NCBI GenBank assembly: GCA_025925615.1
Contig: JAICLN010000057.1
Span: 1-14,379 of the forward strand
Reading direction: 5' to 3'
Length of the DNA: 14,379 bases
From: Actinomycetospora sp.
GTDB lineage: Bacteria > Actinomycetota > Actinomycetes > Mycobacteriales > Pseudonocardiaceae
The position numbers were made by a program, and so were the translations under genes. Shown piece after piece: positions 6,413 to 11,938 of the stretch (position 1 is the first letter of the stretch; every line of letters starts with the position of its first letter). The notes under the pieces are model-generated. The model was not told where the DNA came from. It ran no database searches and saw only the letters and a list, made by a program, of their open reading frames with translations.

Positions 6413-7395
6413 GGACCCTCGTGATCGACCTGCTCGGCGGGCTCGGCGACCTGGTGATGGTGCTGCCGTCGGTCCATGCGCTGCGCGACGCCGACCCGTC
6501 GGGCGAGCTCGTCGTCCTCACCCACGGGCCCGGCGCGGTGCTGCTGGAGCGCGACCCGGCAGTGTCCGACGTGCGGGTGAGCGAGCCGCACGCGGAGCGG
6601 GCCGCGGTCGAGACCGCGCTCGCGGACCTGACGCCCGACCTCGTCGTCACCACCACCCGCTTCGACGACATCGGGGACCTCGTCGACGACGACGCCGTGG
6701 CCCGCGGCACGCGTGCGGTGTCCGACCTGTGGCGCTCGCCGCCGACCGACGAGCTGGTCGGGGAGCGCTACCAGCGGATCCTCGCCTCCGAGGGGGTGAT
6801 CGCCGGCGAGGTCCGCCCACCCCGGGTGGTCCTCGGCGCGGACGAGCGCGCAGCCGGTCGGGCCGCCACCGCGGCGCTGCCGGACGGCACCGTGCTGCTC
6901 GTCCCCGGCGCCGGGATGGCCGTCAAGCGCTGGCCCGGTGACCGGTGGGCGGAGCTGGCCCGTGAGATGCGGGCGGACGGCCGCGGGGTCGCCGTCGTGG
7001 GGGAGGCCGAGATCGAGGGGGTGACGGCGCTGCCCCCGACCGACCTGCGTGGCCTGGCGGCACGCTTCGCGGCGCTGGGGGAGCGGGGCGGGGTGGTCGT
7101 CGGGGGCGACACCGGCCCGGTCCGCGTGGCGGCGGCCGTCGGGGCGCCGACCGTTGGGCTGTTCGGGCCCACCCTCGCCGTCCGGTACGGGCTCGAGGAG
7201 GGCCGGAACCTGCAGGGCTTCCCCGGCTGCCCGCACCGGCGACCGACGGCGATCACCGAGCAGGTGTGCTGGTGGGATGCCGGGTGCCCGCTCTCGACCA
7301 CCGGGCCGGCGTGCCTGGAGGACCTGCCCGTCGCCGAGGTCGCCGCCGCGGTGCGGACGGTCACGCGCCCGACGGCCCGAGTCGAGATCGGGTAG
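6409..7395 (+). CDS. GT9 family glycosyltransferase (heptosyltransferase-like)
   Basis: A 328-residue GT9 protein, the second in the window. It starts with VRTLVIDLLGGLGDLVMVLPS, the family's N-terminal binding loop, has VPGAGMAVKRWP and VVVGGDTGPVRVAAAVGAPT in the second domain, and ends with a Cys-containing region (CPHRR, QVCWWDAGCPL). GGDTGP replaces the NNSGGAH of the divergent copy, which is closer to canonical GT9 enzymes (typically D-S/T-G-P/A). GTG 6409 overlaps the GT4 stop as GTGA, so the two are almost certainly co-translated and act in one glycan pathway. The open frame runs much further upstream, but there it is antiparallel in sense to the GT4 gene's frame and shows no family similarity. 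Donor sugar is unknown. Confidence 0.88.
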   Translation: MRTLVIDLLGGLGDLVMVLPSVHALRDADPSGELVVLTHGPGAVLLERDPAVSDVRVSEPHAERAAVETALADLTPDLVVTTTRFDDIGDLVDDDAVARGTRAVSDLWRSPPTDELVGERYQRILASEGVIAGEVRPPRVVLGADERAAGRAATAALPDGTVLLVPGAGMAVKRWPGDRWAELAREMRADGRGVAVVGEAEIEGVTALPPTDLRGLAARFAALGERGGVVVGGDTGPVRVAAAVGAPTVGLFGPTLAVRYGLEEGRNLQGFPGCPHRRPTAITEQVCWWDAGCPLSTTGPACLEDLPVAEVAAAVRTVTRPTARVEIG

Positions 7396-7404
7396 CAAGG
7401 AGGC

Positions 7405-8394
7405 ATGCGCTATCTGGAGCTGCCGACGGCCAAGCGGTGGTCGGCGATCGGCCTGGGGACCTGGCAGTTCGGGTCGACCGAGTGGGGCTACGGCGGCGAC
7501 TACGCCGCGGGCCCGGACTCGGAGGCCGCGCGGATCGTGGCCCGCGCGCTCGAGCTCGGCATCACCGTGTTCGACACCGCCGAGGTCTACGGCTTCGGGC
7601 GCAGCGAGCGCATCCTCGGCGACGCCCTCGATGCCGCCGACGCGGACCCGTCGACGACCGTCGTGGCGTCCAAGCTCCTCCCGGTGTTCCCGGTGGGCCC
7701 GATCGTCGAGCAGCGCGGTGTCGCGTCGTCGGGACGGCTGCGCCGCACCCTGGACCTCTACCAGGTCCACCAGCCGAACCCCGTCGTCGGCGACCGCCGC
7801 ACCATGCCGGGCATGCGGACCCTGCAGGCCGCGGGCGTCGTGGACGAGGTCGGCGTCTCGAACTACTCGCTCGACCGCTGGCAGGACGCCGAGTCCGCGC
7901 TCGGCTCGCGGGTGATCTCCAACCAGGTGCAGTACAGCCTCGTCTCGCGCGACCCCGAGCGCGAGCTGCTCCCGTACGCCGCCGAGGCGGGCCGGGCGGT
8001 CATCGCCTACAGCCCGCTCGCGCAGGGCCTGCTCTCGGGCAAGTTCGACGCCGAGCACCGGCCGTCCAATCGGGTCCGCCAGCTCAACCCGCTGTTCCTG
8101 CCCGAGTCGCTGCGCCGCGCCCAGCCGTTGATCTCGACGCTGCGGGAGGTCGCCGCCGCCCACGACGCGACCCCGTCGCAGGTCGCGCTGGCGTGGACGA
8201 TCCACCGCCCGGAGGTCATCGCGATCCCGGGCGCGTCGAGCGTGGCCCAGCTGGAGAGCAACTGCGCGGCCGCGGAGATCGTGCTGACCCCGGACGAGTG
8301 GTCCGCGCTGGGCGACGTCTCCGACCGCTTCACCCCGGTGCGCGGGCTGTCCGCGGCGGTCGGCGTCGGCCGGGAGCTGCTTCCGTTCGGCTGA
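7405..8394 (+). CDS. Aldo/keto reductase
   Basis: A 329-residue (beta/alpha)8 NADPH-dependent oxidoreductase that reduces aldehydes or ketones to alcohols. The full catalytic tetrad is visible: D57 and Y62 in FDTAEVYG, K90 in VVASKLL and H122 in YQVHQP. Further family marks are VGVSNYS, SNQVQYSLVSR and the cofactor-phosphate loop IPGASSVAQLESN. Substrate cannot be predicted; its place directly behind the GT4-GT9 pair allows a sugar-nucleotide or glycan role, and an aldehyde role with the downstream dehydratase is also possible but unsupported. ATG 7405 begins nine bases after the previous stop, so it is probably in the same operon. The Shine-Dalgarno AAGGAGG (7397-7403) sits only one base from the ATG, unusually close. 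It converges on the regulator gene. Confidence 0.93.
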   Translation: MRYLELPTAKRWSAIGLGTWQFGSTEWGYGGDYAAGPDSEAARIVARALELGITVFDTAEVYGFGRSERILGDALDAADADPSTTVVASKLLPVFPVGPIVEQRGVASSGRLRRTLDLYQVHQPNPVVGDRRTMPGMRTLQAAGVVDEVGVSNYSLDRWQDAESALGSRVISNQVQYSLVSRDPERELLPYAAEAGRAVIAYSPLAQGLLSGKFDAEHRPSNRVRQLNPLFLPESLRRAQPLISTLREVAAAHDATPSQVALAWTIHRPEVIAIPGASSVAQLESNCAAAEIVLTPDEWSALGDVSDRFTPVRGLSAAVGVGRELLPFG

Positions 8395-8450
8395 CGCCTC
8401 CTGCGTGCCCTATCGGCGTGCTGTGTTGACTGTCGTGCCTGGACACGGGA

Positions 8451-8476
8451 ACGCACGCACGCACGCGTCAGCGTCA
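8451..8476. repeat. ACGC tetranucleotide run followed by a GCGTCA duplication
   Basis: Four copies of ACGC lie at 8451-8466 and two tandem GCGTCA units at 8465-8476, between the converging aldo/keto reductase and regulator genes. The second unit contains the regulator's stop codon (minus strand, 8474-8476). The rest of the 79-base gap shows no convincing terminator or gene. Length variation here would be noncoding except for the last bases. Confidence 0.4.
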
Positions 8477-9958
8477 ACGCCCGCCGAGGTGCACGAGCAT
8501 CGTGCGGTTGCGGGCGCCGGTCTTGCGCAGCAGCGAACCGACGTGCTTCTCGACGGTCTTCGCCGAGATCGACAGCGCGGACGCGATCTGGCGGTCGGTG
8601 AACCCCTGGGCGACGAGGCCCCGGACCTCCTGCTCGCGCGCGGTCACGCCGCGGTGCCGGGCGGGCGCCGAGGCCAGGACGCCGAGCTGGTCGGGTGCGA
8701 ACGACGTCTCCCCGCGCCCGGCGGCGGCGACGACCGACGCGAGCCGCTCGCCGTCGTCGGGATCGACGCACCCCTTCACTCCGGCCGCGACGGCGGTCCG
8801 CAGGCGGTCGCCCGGGCACGCGTCCGCGAGGAGCACGACGGCGGGCGGGGCGGGCAGGTCGGCTACGCGGCCGAGGGCGCCGGCGAGGTCGCCGTCGGGG
8901 GCGAGGACGTCCGGCTCGACGACGAGCACGTCCGGGTCGAGCAGGCGGCAGCTCGCGGCGAGGTCCTCGGGCCCGTCGACCTCGGAGACCATCCCGAGCC
9001 CGGGCGCGCCGAGCTGGAGCAGCCGCACGACCCCGGCGCGGACGACGGGGCGCCCGGCCGCGACCAGCACCGACGGGCGGGTCCGGCCCGGCGTCGTGGG
9101 CTCCGCCCCGCAGGGCACGGTGAGGCGCAGCACGGTGCCGCGCCCGAGGGCGCTCTCGATCTCCAGCTCGCCGTCGAGGCGCCGGGCGCGCGCCGTCATC
9201 GCGGCCAGCCCCTGCCGGCTGCCCGAGGCCGCCTCGTGCAGCCCGCCGTGGGGGGGGACGTCGAAGCCCCGGCCGTCGTCCTCGACGAGGACGGGCAGCG
9301 TGCCCGGGCCGGGGACGACCCCGACCTGTACCTGACGCGCGCCGGCGTGCGGGACGTCGTTGGCCAGCGCCTCCTGCACCACCCGGAACACCTCGGCGGC
9401 GACCGGGCCGTGCAGCGCCGGCTGGCCGACGGCGACGAGGTCGGCCCGCACGCCCGCGCCCTCGGTCCAGGCGAGCTCGTGGCGCAGGGCCTCCATGAGC
9501 CCGCGCCCGGCGAGCGACCCGTGGTCGGCCAGGGCGAGGGCGGCGTAGTCGGCGACGAGCTCGGCGAGCCCGCGGTCGGCGGCGGAGAAGCTGCGCCGCG
9601 GCGCCTCGGCGGCCACCACGCAGACGCCCACGAGACGGGGGCCGCGGCGGACCGGGACCGCGAGGGCGGTACGCCCGCCCGGTCCGGCGGGCACGACCGC
9701 GGCGCGCCGGGTGGCGACGACCTCGGCCACCACGTCGCCGGGCGGGAGCCCGGGACCGTCGCCCGCGTCGACGACCCAGCTCCCGGCGGCCTCGTCGACG
9801 CGCACCACCCAGCCCGCGTCGGCCGCGGTGAGGTCGCGGAGCCGCGCGACGACACGGCCGAGCAGCGAGTCCGCGCCGGCGGGGGCGTCGTGGTCGACGG
9901 AAGCGTCGGACCCGGGGGACGGACCGACCGGGATCGGTGTCGGCATCGTCGAACTCAC
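8474..9958 (-). CDS. Single-chain GAF / histidine-kinase ATPase / pseudo-receiver / LuxR HTH regulator
   Basis: A 494-residue minus-strand regulator. In order: GAF-like sensor domain (about 32-142); HATPase_c domain (about 184-282) with N-box EALAND, G1 DDGRG (227-231) and G2 GRGT (272-275); receiver-like domain (about 295-414); and a LuxR/NarL HTH (about 438-494) with TAREQEVRGLVAQGF and SISAKTVEKHV. The NarL-type H-box helices that normally separate GAF and ATPase are missing, so there is no phospho-accepting His. In the receiver the acidic pair is replaced (AAGR at 300-303), the Asp position is Glu (E348 in VVEPD) and the conserved Lys is lost. It likely binds DNA in response to a GAF ligand or ATP, not by phosphorelay. 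GTG 9958 is chosen for its AGGAGG (9965-9970), six bases away; ATG 9991 lies in the operator-like repeat. Confidence 0.85.
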   Translation of the reverse strand: MSSTMPTPIPVGPSPGSDASVDHDAPAGADSLLGRVVARLRDLTAADAGWVVRVDEAAGSWVVDAGDGPGLPPGDVVAEVVATRRAAVVPAGPGGRTALAVPVRRGPRLVGVCVVAAEAPRRSFSAADRGLAELVADYAALALADHGSLAGRGLMEALRHELAWTEGAGVRADLVAVGQPALHGPVAAEVFRVVQEALANDVPHAGARQVQVGVVPGPGTLPVLVEDDGRGFDVPPHGGLHEAASGSRQGLAAMTARARRLDGELEIESALGRGTVLRLTVPCGAEPTTPGRTRPSVLVAAGRPVVRAGVVRLLQLGAPGLGMVSEVDGPEDLAASCRLLDPDVLVVEPDVLAPDGDLAGALGRVADLPAPPAVVLLADACPGDRLRTAVAAGVKGCVDPDDGERLASVVAAAGRGETSFAPDQLGVLASAPARHRGVTAREQEVRGLVAQGFTDRQIASALSISAKTVEKHVGSLLRKTGARNRTMLVHLGGR

Positions 9959-9984
9959 GTACGTCCTCCTGGCCCCCGACGGCA

Positions 9985-10002
9985 GATGCATACAAGATGC
10001 AT
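9985..10002. promoter_or_regulatory. GATGCAT direct repeat, candidate GntR operator
   Basis: GATGCAT occurs twice (9985-9991 and 9996-10002) separated by ACAA. Because ATGCAT is self-complementary, the whole is also a near-palindrome with arms at 9986-9991 and 9997-10002. It is an AT-rich island in the 97-base gap between the divergent LuxR-type and GntR genes. GntR/FadR-type regulators commonly bind short AT-rich palindromes next to their own gene, so autoregulation is likely but unproven. TACAAG/TACAAGAT within it could also serve as a -10 element for the gntR direction. Confidence 0.5.
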
Positions 10003-10006
10003 CAAT

Positions 10007-10028
10007 GCGGTGAGAGTAGGGTCACCGC
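10007..10028. promoter_or_regulatory. GCGGTGA/TCACCGC inverted repeat upstream of the GntR gene
   Basis: GCGGTGA (10007-10013) and TCACCGC (10022-10028) form a perfect 7-bp inverted repeat with an eight-base spacer, just downstream of the GATGCAT repeat and 28 bases before the GntR start. It could be a second operator or a leader hairpin. Confidence 0.4.
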
Positions 10029-10055
10029 GACTGGCTCGGCAAGAGTGAGGACACG

Positions 10056-10706
10056 GTGGGCGGAGGACCTTCGGCCAAGGAGCGGGCGTACCGGCACACG
10101 AAGGCCGGCATCCTCGATGGCAGCCTGCCCGGTGGCGACCTCATCAGCGAGGGCCAGGTGGCCGAAGCGCTGGAGATGAGCCGCACGCCGGTGCGCGAAG
10201 CGTTCCTGCGTCTGGAGGCCGAGGGACTGCTCCGGTTGTTCCCCAAGCGGGGCGCGCTCGTCGTCGCCGTCTCGCCCGTCGAGGTGGAGTCGGTCCTCGA
10301 GGCGCGCCAGCTGGTCGAGGGGCACGCGGTGGCCAAGCTCTGCGCCGCAGACCCGGGCGACCGCGAGGCCGTGGTGGGCCGCCTGCGCGAGGAGCTCGCC
10401 GTGCAGCGCGCGGCGTTCGCGGCGGGCGACGAGACCGGGTTCGCCGAGGGCGACCGCCGGTTCCACACCGTGCTGGTCGAGAGCGCCCGCAACCCCATCC
10501 TCGTCGAGCTCTACAGCTCGCTGCGGGACCGGCAGCTGCGGATGAACCTGGGCTCGATGCTCGGCCGCGGACCGGCCCGGGCCGAGGCGATCCTCGTCCA
10601 GCACGAGGCCATCCTCGACGCGCTCGGCCCCGACGCCGTCGGCGAGGCGCAGGCCCGCCTCAGCGAGCACCTGACCTCGACGCGCACCGCGGTCCTCGGC
10701 CGGTAG
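10056..10706 (+). CDS. GntR family transcriptional regulator, FadR/FCD type
   Basis: A 216-residue repressor-type protein. The N-terminal winged HTH (residues about 6-72) includes ISEGQVAEALEMSRTPVREA followed by LEAEGLLRLFPKRGALV. The C-terminal FCD effector domain has the expected metal/ligand residues: D133 and H137 (GDRRFHT), H183 (QHEAIL) and H205 (SEHLTS). FCD regulators typically sense small carboxylic acids or sugar acids and release DNA on binding. GTG 10056 has GAGG (10047-10050) five bases upstream. It lies directly before the dehydratase operon on the same strand, but a hairpin at its stop and a promoter-like gap separate them. It is therefore a plausible regulator of that operon and of itself; the effector is unknown. 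Confidence 0.92.
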   Translation: MGGGPSAKERAYRHTKAGILDGSLPGGDLISEGQVAEALEMSRTPVREAFLRLEAEGLLRLFPKRGALVVAVSPVEVESVLEARQLVEGHAVAKLCAADPGDREAVVGRLREELAVQRAAFAAGDETGFAEGDRRFHTVLVESARNPILVELYSSLRDRQLRMNLGSMLGRGPARAEAILVQHEAILDALGPDAVGEAQARLSEHLTSTRTAVLGR

Positions 10707-10730
10707 CCGGCCCTCGGCCGGGTGGGCTAC
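10703..10730 (+). terminator. Hairpin at the end of the GntR gene
   Basis: CCGGCC (10707-10712) and GGCCGG (10716-10721) form a perfect 6-bp stem around CTC. It can be extended by GTAG (10703-10706, holding the stop codon) pairing with CTAC (10727-10730) across a five-base bulge. There is no T-tract. It probably ends the gntR transcript before the dehydratase promoter. Confidence 0.5.
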
Positions 10731-10737
10731 GGGAGAT

Positions 10738-10796
10738 CCCCCAGGGGGCAAGTGGGAACACTCCCCGTGGTCGGTGATCCCTCGCGCTCCTAGCGT
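10738..10796 (+). promoter_or_regulatory. Palindrome-bearing promoter region of the diol dehydratase operon
   Basis: Two palindromes stand in the gap before the operon: CCCCCAGGGGG (10738-10748) and GGGA-ACAC-TCCC (10754-10765). A TAnnnT -10-like element, TAGCGT, lies at 10791-10796 with no good -35 box, as expected of an activator-dependent promoter. If transcription began near 10803, the palindromes would centre near -60 and -43. The leader would then run about 70 bases to the first start codon. The element positions are seen; the promoter call is inferred. Confidence 0.4.
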
Positions 10797-10872
10797 CGTG
10801 GTCCTGTCGGGCCGGCGTCCGGCAGGCCACGCGAGGTCCCGGCGTGGCGTTCCCGCTCCCGTGGAGGTACCC

Positions 10873-11289
10873 ATGCCGGGCCTGACCCTGGCCGACGCCC
10901 GGACCGCGCTCGACGCCGGGCTCGCCGAGGCCGACGCGATCGGCCAGCCCATGAACATCGCGGTCGTCGACGACGGCGGGCACCTGATCGCCTTCGCCCG
11001 CCAGGAGGGCGCCATCCGGGCGAGCATCGACATCGCCCAGCGCAAGGCGAAGACCTCGATCCTGATGGAGGCCCCGACCGCGGCGCTCATGCCGCTCGTG
11101 CAGCCCGGGGCCGAGCTCTACGGGCTCGAGCAGACCGCGGGCGGCCTCGTCGTGTTCGGCGGCGGCATCCCGGTCCGGCGCGACGGCGTGCTCGTCGGCG
11201 CGGTCGGCGTGAGCGCCGGTTCCGCCGAGCAGGACGTCCAGGTGGCCACGGCCGCCGTGGCCGCGATCAGCCCCCCCGTTCCCGCCTGA
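10873..11289 (+). CDS. GlcG/HbpS family haem-binding-type protein (DUF336, PduO C-terminal-like)
   Basis: A 138-residue single-domain protein starting at ATG 10873, with GGAGGT (10863-10868) four bases upstream. Family marks are LADARTALDAGLAEADAIGQ, then MNIAVVDDGGHLIAFARQEGA, the Lys/Ala helix AQRKAKTSILM, and the Gly-rich VVFGGGIPVRRDGVLVGAVG. The family includes Streptomyces HbpS (a haem-binding sensor accessory) and the C-terminal domain of PduO, the cobalamin adenosyltransferase of propanediol utilisation. It stands first in a B12-dependent dehydratase operon, so a role with cobalamin, haem or enzyme protection is reasonable, but the ligand is unproven. It has no signal peptide, unlike secreted HbpS. 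The frame could extend to GTG 10774, but that region looks like promoter. Confidence 0.9.
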   Translation: MPGLTLADARTALDAGLAEADAIGQPMNIAVVDDGGHLIAFARQEGAIRASIDIAQRKAKTSILMEAPTAALMPLVQPGAELYGLEQTAGGLVVFGGGIPVRRDGVLVGAVGVSAGSAEQDVQVATAAVAAISPPVPA

Positions 11290-11320
11290 CCGTCGCCGGC
11301 ACCGTCGCCCGAGGAGCCCC

Positions 11321-11509
11321 GTGTCCCGCACCTCTCCCCTCACCCGAGAACTCGAGGTCCCGGCCGCCGAGGACTCCCCGGTCCCCGTGCCGACGCCCGA
11401 GTCGGCCGAGGCGGGGGCGAACGTCGACCCACGCCACCCGGTCGCGGCGGCCGACGTCGTCGTGCCCGACCGGACCGCAATCCCGTCGTCGAAGGAGGCG
11501 TCCCGATGA
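11321..11509 (+). CDS. 62-residue disordered protein of unknown function in the dehydratase operon
   Basis: I do not recognise this protein. It starts at GTG 11321 behind GAGGAG (11311-11316), and its TGA overlaps the small-subunit ATG as ATGA, so it is very likely translated and coupled. The sequence is acidic, Pro/Ala/Val-rich and without hydrophobic or Cys/His clusters (for example EVPAAEDSPVPVPTPESAEA), suggesting intrinsic disorder, and ends in SSKEASR. Diol dehydratase medium and small subunits of microcompartment bacteria carry N-terminal extensions that control solubility and encapsulation; this ORF could be a detached analogue, an assembly or reactivation aid, or only a coupling ORF. 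Codon use is like its neighbours. Confidence 0.65.
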   Translation: MSRTSPLTRELEVPAAEDSPVPVPTPESAEAGANVDPRHPVAAADVVVPDRTAIPSSKEASR

Positions 11510-11937
11510 CCAACAACGTCACTGAGCTGACCCCCGCGGACTACCCGCTCTCGATCAACCGTCCGGAGCTGCTGACCACCCCCACGGGCAAGAGCCTCGA
11601 CGACCTGACGATGGCCGCGGTCGTCGCCGGGGAGATCACGTCCGAGGACCTGCGCATCAGCCCGGACACCCTGGCGCTGCAGGGCCAGCTGGCCGCCGCG
11701 GCCGGCCGGCGCCAGCTCGCCGACAACTTCACCCGCGCCTCGGAGATGACCGCCATCCCCGACGCCGAGGTGCTCGCGATGTACAACTCGCTGCGCCCGA
11801 ACGCGTCCAGCGCCGCCCAGCTCGAGGACCTCGCGTCCCGCTTGGAGTCCACGTACTCCGCCACCACGTGCGCCGCGCTCGTCCGCGAGGCCGCGCAGGT
11901 CTACGCGGACCGCAACCTGCTCGCCGAGGAGGACTGA
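11506..11937 (+). CDS. pduE: Diol/glycerol dehydratase small (gamma) subunit
   Basis: A 143-residue subunit of the adenosylcobalamin-dependent propanediol/glycerol dehydratase (alpha2-beta2-gamma2). It aligns clearly with enterobacterial PduE/DhaE: DYPLSINRPELLTTPTGKSL, LRISPDTLALQGQLAA, DNFTRASEMTAIPDAEVL and MYNSLRPNASSAAQLEDLA. The length equals the glycerol dehydratase form and lacks the roughly 30-residue N-terminal extension of PduE from microcompartment operons. ATG 11506 has GAAGGAGG (11491-11498) seven bases upstream and overlaps the previous stop. The large subunit follows one base after the stop codon. Here the small subunit precedes the large one, unlike the large-medium-small order of Klebsiella and Salmonella. 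Symbol is by homology only. Confidence 0.95.
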   Translation: MTNNVTELTPADYPLSINRPELLTTPTGKSLDDLTMAAVVAGEITSEDLRISPDTLALQGQLAAAAGRRQLADNFTRASEMTAIPDAEVLAMYNSLRPNASSAAQLEDLASRLESTYSATTCAALVREAAQVYADRNLLAEED

Positions 11938-11938
11938 C

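Noticed and set aside
8451..8476. ACGC run as a phase-variable tract
   Set aside because: Only four units long and located between convergent genes, so length change would alter no promoter or reading frame that I can identify.
9959..9991. ATG 9991 as start of the LuxR-type regulator
   Set aside because: It overlaps the GATGCAT repeat and has no ribosome site, whereas GTG 9958 has AGGAGG at ideal spacing.
8007..9995. Very long minus-strand open frame overlapping the LuxR-type regulator and aldo/keto reductase
   Set aside because: The product is Arg-rich low complexity. It is a high-GC shadow of two genes with clear domains in other frames.
10774..10872. GTG 10774 as start of the GlcG/HbpS-like gene
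   Set aside because: It would add 33 residues without family similarity and include the likely -10 element; ATG 10873 has a good ribosome site.
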